Assembly: GCA_014116815.1 (NCBI GenBank)
Contig: JACGYV010000013.1
Location: 1 to 55,477 of the forward strand
DNA: 55,477 nucleotides
Reading direction: 5' to 3'
DNA from: Holosporaceae bacterium 'Namur'
Lineage (GTDB): Bacteria; Pseudomonadota; Alphaproteobacteria; Rickettsiales; Midichloriaceae
Shown here: one piece after another, positions 26,563 to 35,068 of the stretch
How positions within the stretch are numbered: position 1 is the first letter of the stretch
How the letters are laid out: every line of letters starts with the position of its first letter
Position numbers and translations under genes: made by a program
The notes under the pieces: model-generated
What the model was told of the DNA's origin: nothing
The model's database searches: none
What the model saw: only the letters and a program-made list of their open reading frames with translations

Positions 26563-27951
26563 CTAAAGCGGGCGTATTGAACGAAGATTTTCAACTATCG
26601 GAGAAGAGTATTCCTCAAGAGAACTAAAGCTGATTGTGCCTTCATAGCCTTGAGATTTACTGATCATTGAAAATAAGTTTCTTATCTCTTCTTCAAGGTC
26701 GGAACTAAAAATAGTTTTGGACTTTAACTTTACGAATAACAAAGTAACATTCTTATCCTCGGTAAATAATCCGTCCAATACTATTTTTCCCGACTGCACG
26801 GTATCTAGTTCAATTACAAAACGCCTGACTAACTCTTTGGGTTCCTGTATAGGCTTCTTTATAAAAATTTTTATAAAATATAATATCTCATTATGAATGA
26901 TGGGAGCAATTATAACTTGCCATGGCATTTTTAAACTGAGTTCATATATATGGCGGGTAACAACTTGTATTTTCCCTTCCGGCTCGTTCTCGGCTATGTG
27001 CAAATCCGTTTTACTAAAATTGGTAAGTAGAATTTGAGCAAGGTTAACAGCTAATAAATCATCTCTTATATCAAGCTTTAATTTAAGTGAATTTAAGTAG
27101 TCGGTTGAGTAAGAGAAAGATTGAACTGATTTATGTTCCAAGCTATCTAAAAACCCCAACATTTCATTTAGGTCATTAAGCTTTAAAGTTCCAACTTCCA
27201 AAGGTAAAATTGCACTTAACTCAAGATATATAAAGTCCTCGTTTTTAAATTCAAGTTCACTATTACTAAAAGTAAAATTACCGATAATAGTTTCTAAGAT
27301 AGCCTCGCTAAATTTATCGTTAGCGTTTATTGTTGCAGATAAAATTATTTTATTTTCAGAAGATAGGTATATTGTCGATTCATTATATTCGGTAATTTGC
27401 AGCAATTTAAATTGAAAGCGGCTTCCTTCGTAAAAGATTCCTTCTAAGTTGCTTGTATTTTTAGGTAGATGGCCTGAAATAGCTTCTAGAATATTAGGGT
27501 TATCGGTAATTAGTTTTAAGTTTCTTTTATTGACTAATATTGCATGTATAACTCCGGAAGTTTTATCAATTGCAAAAGCCTGCTCAACACGGGTGCTTTT
27601 TGTATAAGGTTTGTGGCCCCGTCTTCGTGCCAGGTTAAAAGTCGTAAACGCAGCTTTATTTTCAGAATTTAGAGCATAAATTTTAAGTTTTACGTCCTCT
27701 CCCTGTATATAAGGCTCAATAGTAAGTTCCGTGCCGGTCTCATAATTTAACTTTGATTTAAGTATCACTTCACCAAGTGTGGTTTTTACCGTAATATATT
27801 GTTTATCTACGCTTACAACCAGCCCATTAATTCGTGTTTTAGGTTTTTGTCTTATCAAGCTTTGCGGGAATGAGGTTATCAGGTTTTCATACCCTATCGG
27901 GTCGATTGGTTTTATCGGGCGTATGCCGGTTATTTGATCTGACTCATCCAT
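26563..27951 (-). CDS. Hypothetical protein, possibly FliK-like (hook-length control)
   Basis: The 462-residue product has no signal or membrane segment. The N-terminal 110 residues form a beta-rich domain (INGLVVSVDKQYITVKTTLG, similar to an OB-like fold). The C-terminal 130 residues read MPWQVIIAPIIHNEILYFIK, then RRFVIELDTVQSGKIVLDGL and an amphipathic end, a pattern like the C-terminal flagellar hook-length domain of FliK-type proteins. FliK is a secreted ruler that switches export specificity. The nearby fliFGHN operon supports a flagellar role, but the domain match is only by eye. It follows the lipid kinase gene by one base, so the two are co-transcribed. Confidence 0.45.
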   Translation of the reverse strand: MDESDQITGIRPIKPIDPIGYENLITSFPQSLIRQKPKTRINGLVVSVDKQYITVKTTLGEVILKSKLNYETGTELTIEPYIQGEDVKLKIYALNSENKAAFTTFNLARRRGHKPYTKSTRVEQAFAIDKTSGVIHAILVNKRNLKLITDNPNILEAISGHLPKNTSNLEGIFYEGSRFQFKLLQITEYNESTIYLSSENKIILSATINANDKFSEAILETIIGNFTFSNSELEFKNEDFIYLELSAILPLEVGTLKLNDLNEMLGFLDSLEHKSVQSFSYSTDYLNSLKLKLDIRDDLLAVNLAQILLTNFSKTDLHIAENEPEGKIQVVTRHIYELSLKMPWQVIIAPIIHNEILYFIKIFIKKPIQEPKELVRRFVIELDTVQSGKIVLDGLFTEDKNVTLLFVKLKSKTIFSSDLEEEIRNLFSMISKSQGYEGTISFSSLEEYSSPIVENLRSIRPL

Positions 27952-27952
27952 A

Positions 27953-28591
27953 TCAATTATAGTGCATAAAATATTTATAAATTAATAAAATTAAACCAAA
28001 GCTAATTGGGATGCTTAAATTATCATCCATTTTAAATTTTTTGGAATAAAGCTCAACAAGCGTAGTGAATGCAGAGGCTATAATCAGAATAGTTAGACTA
28101 TAGCCGATCCTTTGTAATAAAAATATATATAGAATTTCCGAAATAATTAGAGAGGAAATAAAAAATGTAAGGCTTCCTTCCAGTGTCTTATTATATATAG
28201 AGCGTTTACCTATGCTTTTACCTACTATTGCGGCTAATGTATCTGAAATGATCAAAACACTGAAGCTGATTATAAAAATTTCCGTATCAAAAATAAACGA
28301 GCAAAAGGCAGCGGAAGTCATCATATAAGTCGCACCGCTCAAATTATTTATTTCATGTTCACGATAAATAAAATTAAGTTTAATTTTATTTAAAAATTTT
28401 CTTATTTTTTGACCGATCGGTTTTTTGCTGATCCTTAGAGTATCAAATAAAGTTAGCGATAGAGCTAAAGTAAAAAAGACTGCTTGCATGAAGCTTATCG
28501 GAACGAAAAGTAAAGAAAGCGGAACCCATATGGAAGATAAGTGTATCAGTTTCCTAAATATCTCATTAGTTAAATTTTGTTTATGCTGCAT
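27953..28591 (-). CDS. CTP-dependent polyprenol/diacylglycerol kinase family membrane protein
   Basis: The 212-residue product has six or seven hydrophobic segments and the family marks of the SEC59/DGK1/phytol kinase group: FRKLIHLSSIWVPL at the N-terminus, SDTLAAIVGKSIGKR in the middle and NKTLEGSLTFF after it. These enzymes phosphorylate dolichol, phytol or diacylglycerol using CTP. The substrate here is unknown. I choose the ATG at 28591; a TTG at 28600 would add three residues. A lipid carrier role beside a GT39-type enzyme elsewhere in the window is possible but not shown. Confidence 0.75.
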   Translation of the reverse strand: MQHKQNLTNEIFRKLIHLSSIWVPLSLLFVPISFMQAVFFTLALSLTLFDTLRISKKPIGQKIRKFLNKIKLNFIYREHEINNLSGATYMMTSAAFCSFIFDTEIFIISFSVLIISDTLAAIVGKSIGKRSIYNKTLEGSLTFFISSLIISEILYIFLLQRIGYSLTILIIASAFTTLVELYSKKFKMDDNLSIPISFGLILLIYKYFMHYN

Positions 28592-28667
28592 TTTTCCCAA
28601 GCTATCTTATATTGTTAATATTTATTAGGAGTGATATTATAGATATATAATAGCTAAAAATTTCCTT

Positions 28668-29132
28668 ATGCAAAATTTAATTTATATAATAATTGCGGCA
28701 AGCATATTAATATTGCTTTTAATAATAGTAATAAGCATTCTTGTATCTAAATCCGACCAAAAAAAGGTAAATAAATTAGTTGAAGAAATTGTTAATGAAT
28801 CGCCCTTTCGTAAAAGTGATCCTAAAGCACTCAGGCCGCATAATGAACCGCTCGCACGTAATAAACTTGCAGAGAAGTTAAAAGCCGAAGAGATGGAGTC
28901 GGCGGTCAGCATATATAATCCTAAAGGCCTGGACAAACAATTTGAAGACGTTAAAATCGTCGGCCTTGCTGAGCCTAAAGGATTCTGGTCAAGATTTATC
29001 ATGGGTCAAAAAATGAGTTATATTATGGCAAGGTTGCAATTTCAAAATAATGCGCCTAATAACGGGTTTTGGACTAACTTAATAAAAGCCCAGTCCGCTT
29101 CGCAAGGTAAAGACCAGGGTAGGGGCAGATAA
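28668..29132 (+). CDS. Hypothetical single-pass membrane protein
   Basis: No family recognised. The 154-residue product begins with a very hydrophobic helix (about residues 3-27) with a short N-terminus, so it is anchored rather than cleaved. The remainder is soluble and basic, with two related-looking short segments, PKGFWSRFIMGQKMS and NNGFWTNLIKAQSAS, near residues 103-145: each has a Gly-Phe-Trp followed by a small amphipathic helix. A glycine/arginine-rich tail (GKDQGRGR) ends it. It is divergent from the lipid kinase gene. Confidence 0.7.
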   Translation: MQNLIYIIIAASILILLLIIVISILVSKSDQKKVNKLVEEIVNESPFRKSDPKALRPHNEPLARNKLAEKLKAEEMESAVSIYNPKGLDKQFEDVKIVGLAEPKGFWSRFIMGQKMSYIMARLQFQNNAPNNGFWTNLIKAQSASQGKDQGRGR

Positions 29133-29313
29133 AATTAAAATAATATTGATCAAGTCTTTATAAGTTTATTTATAAAGTTTCGCTTTATATTGATTCTTTA
29201 ATATATTTGTTAATATTCTATTTATTGTGATAATAAAAAAGAAAGTATTGACATATATAAATAAAAGTATGAAAGGGAATATAATTATTGAATTATTAAT
29301 GTAGGAGTTTTCT

Positions 29314-29903
29314 ATGCCTAAATTAACACAAATAATTAAAAATTTAGCAAGTGATAAAGACGAAAGAGCTGAGAAATGCTTTAATGTAGTGGTGAAGGAG
29401 AACGGTATTGAGCTTTGTGACGCTAATACCGGGGTTAAAGTTGATTCTCCGACGGTAATAACCGGGATTGAGAGGTATGATGGGGGCTTATCGAGTGTAA
29501 CAATCCCGTTAAGGTTCATGAAGTTTATAACAGCGGTGAGATTCAATGTATAAACGGTATTATCGATAGAGTACAAGTTCGTCCAAGCATTCTTGATTCC
29601 GGCAAAGAAATTTCCATAGGGTAGTCAATTAACCAATACGGCAAAGAAATACCGGGGTGTAAAATCATTATAAGAGATTTTAACCCTAAAGAAGGTGATC
29701 AAATTGACCTTTTTAAACTTTATGACAAAGCCTTTAGTGATGTAAATATGTTTGATATTACTATGAACGAGCAGCCTTCTAAAACTTTTCATATTGCGGG
29801 TGATTCGGCGGAATGTATCATAGCGCTTTACGGATATAACGGTGATTTAACCCAAGATATGTTCATATTGCCTCAACATATTGAAGGGCATACTGAGCTG
29901 TAA
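29314..29903 (+). pseudogene. Decayed RTX-like (serralysin C-terminal type) gene
   Basis: An intact ATG with a GGAG site opens a frame that ends early at 29553. The alternative frame entered near 29505-29515 continues the coding sequence (KVHEVYNSGEIQCINGI), meets an in-frame TAG at 29622-29624, and then runs to TAA at 29901. The last part reads IIIRDFNPKEGDQIDLFKL, the typical calcium-binding C-terminal motif of RTX/serralysin-like proteins. One frameshift and one stop therefore inactivate it. The C-terminal half resembles the intact gene at 45975. Either single mutation could be a sequencing artefact, but both together argue for decay. Confidence 0.75.
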
Positions 29904-30109
29904 AGCTTAAATAAGCAGGTATGAGCTGGATGATAGAAAAACATTGACTTCCCTGTATAGTTTAAATGTTAATCATCATCCTAGCTTGCCTCACCCTCAA
30001 GGAATGCTTTACTGCTAAGTACATATTAATTTATTAAAACAATTTATATTCTTTAAAGTAATTATATAGTTACTTTGCCTTCATAACTTTAGCCTCTTGA
30101 ACTTCCTTA

Positions 30110-30736
30110 CTATCTCCTGCCTAATGTTGACAAGCCTTGTTTAATCAGCTGTTCTAGAGTTATTTCATTATTCTGATTATATATTTCCGTCAGCACCCTA
30201 TAGGCATCGCTGCGATTAAACCCTAAATTTGATAGGGCGGAGAGAGCATCTCCTACTATATTTTGCGATTGCGAGATAGAAGTATTAGGTGTTTTGCCTA
30301 ATGAACCGGAGTTAGTTAAACCGCTTGATAGTGAGGTAATACCTTCTTTGTTTTGCAGTTCGTTAACGATTCGGGAGGAGAGTTTGGCTCCGATCCCCGA
30401 TACTTGCTTAAAAGAATTATAATCCTGTGCTAAAATTGCGCCGATCAACTGATCGGGTGTTAAAATACCTAATATGGAAAGTGCCATCCTAGCCCCTACC
30501 CCTTGTACGGTTTGCAGCAATTTAAACCATTTTTTCTGAGAAGTATCGGTGAACCCGTATAAAGTAAGCTGATCTTCCTTTACTATCATTTCAATAAGAA
30601 TAGCTAAATTTTGATTTATGTTAAGAGATGCCAAGGTATTGCCTGCGCAGTAAACTAAGTAGCCGACCCCGTTTACATCAAGTATTAAATGATCATCTTC
30701 TATTGAGTCAATAACCCCGGTAAGTTTACCTATCAT
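30110..30736 (-). CDS. ruvA: Holliday junction branch-migration protein RuvA
   Basis: RuvA tetramers bind four-way junctions and load RuvB for branch migration. The 208-residue product has the N-terminal OB domain (MIGKLTGVIDSIEDDHLILD), the helix-hairpin-helix region (LLQTVQGVGARMALSIL and FKQVSGIGAKLSSRIVNEL), and a C-terminal RuvB-binding domain (DALSNLGFNRSDAYRVL). ruvB and ruvC are not adjacent. It is transcribed away from tRNA-Leu. Confidence 0.96.
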   Translation of the reverse strand: MIGKLTGVIDSIEDDHLILDVNGVGYLVYCAGNTLASLNINQNLAILIEMIVKEDQLTLYGFTDTSQKKWFKLLQTVQGVGARMALSILGILTPDQLIGAILAQDYNSFKQVSGIGAKLSSRIVNELQNKEGITSLSSGLTNSGSLGKTPNTSISQSQNIVGDALSALSNLGFNRSDAYRVLTEIYNQNNEITLEQLIKQGLSTLGRR

Positions 30737-30841
30737 ATAAATTCAAATAAGTTTTTTTATATAGAGCCATAAAAAATTACTTACTGCAATAAAAGTTGTT
30801 GAATTATTTGTAACAATAGGCATAATGCAGTTTCATATTGT

Positions 30842-30927
30842 GCCCGCATGATGGAATGGTAGACATAACGGACTTAAAATCCGTGGGGAGCGATCCCTTG
30901 CCGGTTCAAGTCCGGCTGCGGGTACCA
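30842..30927 (+). tRNA. tRNA-Leu (TAA)
   Basis: Acceptor arms GCCCGCA (30842-30848) and TGCGGGT (30917-30923) pair with one G-T. A long variable arm (TGGGGAGCGATCCCTT) marks a class II tRNA, the T-loop GGTTCAAGTCC is present, and the anticodon is TAA. CCA is encoded. Confidence 0.95.
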
Positions 30928-31029
30928 TTTATTTCTTCAGTATTCTTATTTATTAATAAAAGTTTTGTTTAACTAATAAATCCTCTAAATTATAATTATT
31001 TTGTATATTATTAATTTAGGTGAATTGAT

Positions 31030-32577
31030 ATGCTTAATACCTCGCTAAAAAATACTAATTTAACTATCTCGTTTCCAATTGAACAAGATGTTGAAGGTGA
31101 GACATTGGCAATATATAATGAACTTCCGGAGGCCTTTGAAAGAGTAAAAGTCAATGTCGGCTTCATTGGCGTGGAGCCGGGCGAACTACAGGAAGGGGGG
31201 AAATATGAAAATTTAATTGAACGTTTGAAGGCGGCCGGTTTTAATAATGCAGAAGCATCAGTTAAGGAAGCAATAATGGTATTGAAGGACGGGGGAAAGA
31301 TGTGTACATCTGAAGCGCGCGTTCAATTAACTACTAAACGGAATGAAGTAAAAGGAGATATTAAGAATGTTATGTTTTGCCTAGATCAGCCGGAAGCATT
31401 ACAAATAAAAATAAAAAATTTTTTGGATGATACCAATGCAGTATTAGAAATGGCGGTAGAAAATTATAATAATATAATTAGCTTGGGAGAAGATAAAAAA
31501 GCTCGTTTTTTTGAAAAGCTCCCAAACTTAAAGGATATGGTATATCTATTAGATGGAAATGAATTTCCATATTCTTTACCGCATATATTATTAACCAAAA
31601 CTAAAGCTGAAGCCGGGTATAACAAAGAAATATTGTTTAATGCTTATAATCATGAAAGCGTTCTTAGTGCTACATTTATGCATAAGGATATATTTAATAT
31701 AATTACCGCTGACTATAAACCGGGATTTACTATTTATACCTCAAGCAAAGTAAAAAAAAGTGATGATATAGCAGTATCTTTCCCGGACGGGGAGGTTTTT
31801 ATGGTGTTACCAAGTGAAAGCTCGGAAATTACCCGCGCAGGTATAGTTCATGAAGCGGCGCACAGCATGTTTTATATGCTTTTTTCAAATGATAGCAAAC
31901 CTTTTGGTGAAAATGATTATTCTATGAAGGAATTATACCTGAAAGCTGAGCGCGGTACCTTGGAAAAACTGGCTGAAGTGTTAGGTTTAACTGAAGAGAA
32001 TTCCGGTCTTTCAAGGTATTCAAATCATGAGCTTATTGACTTGATCAAAAATAAATCCTTACTGGGTTTATTAGCTTTTAAAGAAGCTTATGATCAATTT
32101 AACTCAGGTAAAATTGATGACATTCAATTGGAAGATCGTGTAAAGGAATTAATTAAAAGATTTAGTGATAAGTCTGAAGAAGAGCTGGAAAATATCTACC
32201 GGCTGCCCGGTGAAGAGCGATACCGTGAAATAGTTAAAATTATAAATAATGTTTATAATAATTACAAAAATGAGATAGATAATTTAATTTCTAAATTCGG
32301 TAATGAGGAGCTCGTAGAAAGAATTCATGATTTTATTTATAGAGAGTCTCACGAATATGAAGCTGAGCTAATAGTAAGAGTGCCTGAACTATTTACCAAA
32401 GGTGTTAATGAGGAGCTGATCGGTTATTATTTTGCAGATATGATATCTTTTTGGAAAACAAACATTTCACCTGAAGTCTCAAAATATTTATATGCTACTA
32501 TGGAGCAATCCGGTTTAGAAGAATTATCATATGATGAGTTCATTGCATCACCGGGTGAAAACGAGATAATTCAATAA
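31030..32577 (+). CDS. Putative zinc metalloprotease-like protein (HExxH)
   Basis: I do not recognise the family overall. The 515-residue product has no signal or membrane segment. At residues 274-278 it has HEAAH in the context GIVHEAAHSMFYMLF, the form of a zincin active-site helix (two His ligands and a catalytic Glu), preceded by a beta-strand-like EVFMVLPS. A possible third ligand lies in the glutamate-rich helix YRESHEYEAELIV about 160 residues later. The rest is helical and acidic. A GGTGA site precedes the ATG. A secreted host-directed protease is an attractive but unproven reading. It ends at a strong hairpin. Confidence 0.6.
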   Translation: MLNTSLKNTNLTISFPIEQDVEGETLAIYNELPEAFERVKVNVGFIGVEPGELQEGGKYENLIERLKAAGFNNAEASVKEAIMVLKDGGKMCTSEARVQLTTKRNEVKGDIKNVMFCLDQPEALQIKIKNFLDDTNAVLEMAVENYNNIISLGEDKKARFFEKLPNLKDMVYLLDGNEFPYSLPHILLTKTKAEAGYNKEILFNAYNHESVLSATFMHKDIFNIITADYKPGFTIYTSSKVKKSDDIAVSFPDGEVFMVLPSESSEITRAGIVHEAAHSMFYMLFSNDSKPFGENDYSMKELYLKAERGTLEKLAEVLGLTEENSGLSRYSNHELIDLIKNKSLLGLLAFKEAYDQFNSGKIDDIQLEDRVKELIKRFSDKSEEELENIYRLPGEERYREIVKIINNVYNNYKNEIDNLISKFGNEELVERIHDFIYRESHEYEAELIVRVPELFTKGVNEELIGYYFADMISFWKTNISPEVSKYLYATMEQSGLEELSYDEFIASPGENEIIQ

Positions 32578-32648
32578 CATTTTTTCAGCTTTTAACCAAA
32601 GTGCAGTTTGAGAACCATGCCTTAAAACGGAGAAACATTATATAATAA

Positions 32649-32677
32649 AAAAGGGCTCTTATTAAAAGAGCCCTTTT
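32649..32677. terminator. Bidirectional terminator
   Basis: A perfect 12-bp inverted repeat (AAAAGGGCTCTT at 32649-32660 and its complement at 32666-32677) has a 5-base loop. On the minus strand six T follow, serving the DUF883 pair; on the plus strand it ends the metalloprotease-like gene. Confidence 0.85.
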
Positions 32678-32711
32678 CCAAGTAAACCTTAAGCTTTTTT
32701 ATTCTATATCG

Positions 32712-33065
32712 TTATCTTGATTGAAAGCCTTGAATAAAGGCTGAAGTTATGCTTTTAACTTTATCCTTTTCTTCGATTACCCAATTTTTTTTCACAGGCT
32801 TCTTAAATTTTAAGCAACCTATACAAATGAGAATAACAGCTTGCAGTAAAAATATACCTGCGGTTATCGCGGAAGCTTTCAGCTCGGAATAATGAAGTAA
32901 GGTTATCGCATACTTATATATATAATAAGATAAATAACACTCGGCTATTATTACGCTGATAAATCCTAATAACATAAGCACTATAACACACATAGAAAAA
33001 TTACTATTTTGCTGAGGGCTTACTATTTTGTTTTTAAGATATTCTAAAACCATATATTTAAGCAT
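32712..33065 (-). CDS. Small two-helix membrane protein, possibly of the holin-X/phage-holin-like group
   Basis: I place the start at ATG 33065, after an AAGAG site and 11 bases past the DUF883 stop; the longer frame beginning at 33203 lies inside the DUF883 gene. The 117-residue product has two hydrophobic segments (MCVIVLMLLGFISVIIAECY and AITAGIFLLQAVILICIGC) with charged ends. Such proteins often follow DUF883 genes in proteobacteria and are sometimes labelled superfamily III holin-like, without evidence of lysis. The pairing suggests a shared stationary-phase or ribosome/membrane role like that of YqjD-YqjE. Confidence 0.6.
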   Translation of the reverse strand: MLKYMVLEYLKNKIVSPQQNSNFSMCVIVLMLLGFISVIIAECYLSYYIYKYAITLLHYSELKASAITAGIFLLQAVILICIGCLKFKKPVKKNWVIEEKDKVKSITSAFIQGFQSR

Positions 33066-33075
33066 ATACTTACTC

Positions 33076-33447
33076 TTATTTTTTTGAAAAAAGCTTAGCC
33101 AGCATTGCACCGACAAGCATTGCAGCAGTGAGTGATACCATAGGATGTGCTCTAACTTGATCTTCCAGGCAAGAAACACCTTTTTTAAGTTTATCTTCGG
33201 CATCGTTCATCATATCTTTGGCTTTTGCGCCCATTTCATAAGCTCTATCTTCAATATTTTCCGCCATTTCTTTACCTCTCTCTTTAAGCTCGTTGTATTT
33301 GTTTCCAATATTTTCCGCGACCTCTTTGCCTTTTTCTTTATATTCATTGTATTTATCTTCAGCAGCAGCGCCTGCTTTTTTTGTTGTATCGGCCAGATCT
33401 TTTTTGATGGATTGGTAGTCGTTCTTTAAGTTTTCAGTCTGTTTCAT
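33076..33447 (-). CDS. DUF883 (ElaB/YqjD-like) membrane-anchored protein
   Basis: The 123-residue product is an amphipathic, highly charged helix with three repeated segments (KYNEYKEKGKEVAENIGN, KYNELKERGKEMAENIE, and a third) followed by a C-terminal membrane anchor (HPMVSLTAAMLVGAMLAKLF), the DUF883 arrangement. Family members ElaB and YqjD of E. coli tether ribosomes or stress factors to the inner membrane. A GGAGATAA site precedes the ATG. It leads a two-gene unit with the membrane protein at 32712. Confidence 0.85.
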   Translation of the reverse strand: MKQTENLKNDYQSIKKDLADTTKKAGAAAEDKYNEYKEKGKEVAENIGNKYNELKERGKEMAENIEDRAYEMGAKAKDMMNDAEDKLKKGVSCLEDQVRAHPMVSLTAAMLVGAMLAKLFSKK

Positions 33448-33698
33448 AAACTTATCTCCTATAATTTATTATTGTGTTTAAAACAATATTAGTTAGTAAA
33501 AATCGTTTAATGACCTAGATATCATTTGTAAAAATTTACATGATAGTTAGATACCTAGCACACAAAATTACCTTTTACAATTTTTTTTATCAGTTTTTAT
33601 TATATATATTATAATTATTTAATATTCGTAGAGTAAACCCTTGGTATGGTTTAGAGATATTTTTTCTTAAGTTATATTGAGTTGTTTCAACTTCCCGA
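33448..33698. other. Intergenic region without a recognisable gene
   Basis: This is very AT-rich DNA between the divergent DUF883 and DUF2125 genes. No ORF, tRNA or known RNA is seen. It should hold the promoter for the DUF883 gene, but I see no confident match. Confidence 0.4.
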
Positions 33699-33727
33699 TT
33701 GACAAATCAAGAGTACGCTAACAATAT
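33699..33727 (+). promoter_or_regulatory. Sigma-70 type promoter for the DUF2125-rmuC unit
   Basis: TTGACA at 33699-33704, a 17-base spacer and CAATAT at 33722-33727. The -35 box is perfect and the -10 box weak. It lies 33 bp upstream of the next ATG. Confidence 0.5.
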
Positions 33728-33760
33728 CTTTATAAATATTTTTTAACTTAAGCTTTATTT

Positions 33761-35062
33761 ATGCGTAAATTTCTTACTTCGATCATTGTAATAATTATAA
33801 TACTTTTAATAGCTAACTTCGGTTTTTGGTTTGCACACACCCGTACCATAACAAAATCAGTGGAAACTATGACCAAGCAGCTGGTTTTAAAAGGAGTGGA
33901 ATTTAAGTATAAAGACATAAAATTTACTAATTTTCTGGCTTGGGATGTGAAAGCGGTAATTGAAAAACCTTCAATAAAATACGGTTCAGGTAAATATTAT
34001 AATATTAAAAATATGGAGAGAATCGACTTAAGAAGTAATCCGATCCGTAATCGGATAAAAATAATTTTTCCGAATCAATTGCACTCGGTAGCTAACTCCA
34101 TAAGTCATAAGCAGGAATTACTAATTAAGTTTAAAGATTTCGAAGGTAATAAACGGCCTTTTTTAAGTTTAAAGCTGAACGGATCTCTTGCAAAGCTTAA
34201 AGATGAGACGGATACTTCCCGGTTTAATAACCACATACAAGAAATGCTTTATTATAATGATAAGTTTGAAGCGTATGATAAAACTAATGAAAATCAGTTA
34301 TTATTCAGCGGAGATTGCTTTAGTTTTTGGGTAGTCAACAAAAATGAGAATAATAGTGTTTCATCAGGTATAAAATTTACTATGCCGAATTTGAAATATA
34401 ATCCTAACTATGCCGCTAAAGACCCTAAGATGCAATCCAGGCATTTAAGTCAGGTTGAGTTAGGTGATATAAGTTTAGAGCTTGATTTGTTAATTAATGA
34501 GTTAAAGCACACTTCTGAAGAAAGTGAGAAGAAAAATAAATCATCGTCTGCTTCGAAACCTGTAGTTAATACCCAAAAAATTGAGTTTAAAAAAGCTGAG
34601 ATCAGTACCCGGCCTTTCGGTATAACTATTCAAGGAGGGTATGAAAAAATTCCAAGTGATTCTTTTCCTCTATTTAACTTTAAAGTTTATTTGAGAGGAT
34701 ATGAAAAGATGTTGGAAATCTATGCTTCCGAAATCAATAATTATATTGATCAGGTTTCAAGCAATCAGCGTTTAATGCCGATAAAAAAGGTAAATGAGGA
34801 GCAGGTTCACACTTTCGCCGGGATGTTAAAGAGACTTTCCGTCGGTGAGGTGGAAAATAAGAATGATATTATTTTAGAGATAATCAGAACACCGGATGCA
34901 GCCACAATTTCCGGTAAGCCGATAATGCTGGTGATTAAGCAGATTCAAGCCATTTTCTTTGCTAATCTTCCGGGGCTCAGAGCTTTTAAAGCTCCCGATG
35001 AAATAGCGGAAGATAATTCTATCAGTTCGGAAGAAATAATGAATCCTGCTAAGGAAAAATAA
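33761..35062 (+). CDS. DUF2125-like exported or membrane-anchored protein
   Basis: The 433-residue product begins with a single hydrophobic segment (about residues 7-26) and then a region with TKQLVLKGVEFKYKDIKFTN, typical of alphaproteobacterial DUF2125 proteins, which resemble AsmA-like lipid-handling folds. The C-terminal 30 residues are acidic. Function is unknown; the periplasmic location is inferred from the N-terminus. It ends six bases before rmuC, so the two are probably one transcript. Confidence 0.65.
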   Translation: MRKFLTSIIVIIIILLIANFGFWFAHTRTITKSVETMTKQLVLKGVEFKYKDIKFTNFLAWDVKAVIEKPSIKYGSGKYYNIKNMERIDLRSNPIRNRIKIIFPNQLHSVANSISHKQELLIKFKDFEGNKRPFLSLKLNGSLAKLKDETDTSRFNNHIQEMLYYNDKFEAYDKTNENQLLFSGDCFSFWVVNKNENNSVSSGIKFTMPNLKYNPNYAAKDPKMQSRHLSQVELGDISLELDLLINELKHTSEESEKKNKSSSASKPVVNTQKIEFKKAEISTRPFGITIQGGYEKIPSDSFPLFNFKVYLRGYEKMLEIYASEINNYIDQVSSNQRLMPIKKVNEEQVHTFAGMLKRLSVGEVENKNDIILEIIRTPDAATISGKPIMLVIKQIQAIFFANLPGLRAFKAPDEIAEDNSISSEEIMNPAKEK

Positions 35063-35068
35063 TTTTAT

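Noticed and set aside
33066..33203. N-terminal extension of the membrane protein at 32712
   Set aside because: It would lie inside the DUF883 gene and encodes a sequence unlike any signal; the ATG at 33065 has a better site.
32712..33447. Phage lysis cassette from the holin-like call
   Set aside because: The pair is a common chromosomal DUF883 neighbourhood, and no endolysin or phage gene is near.
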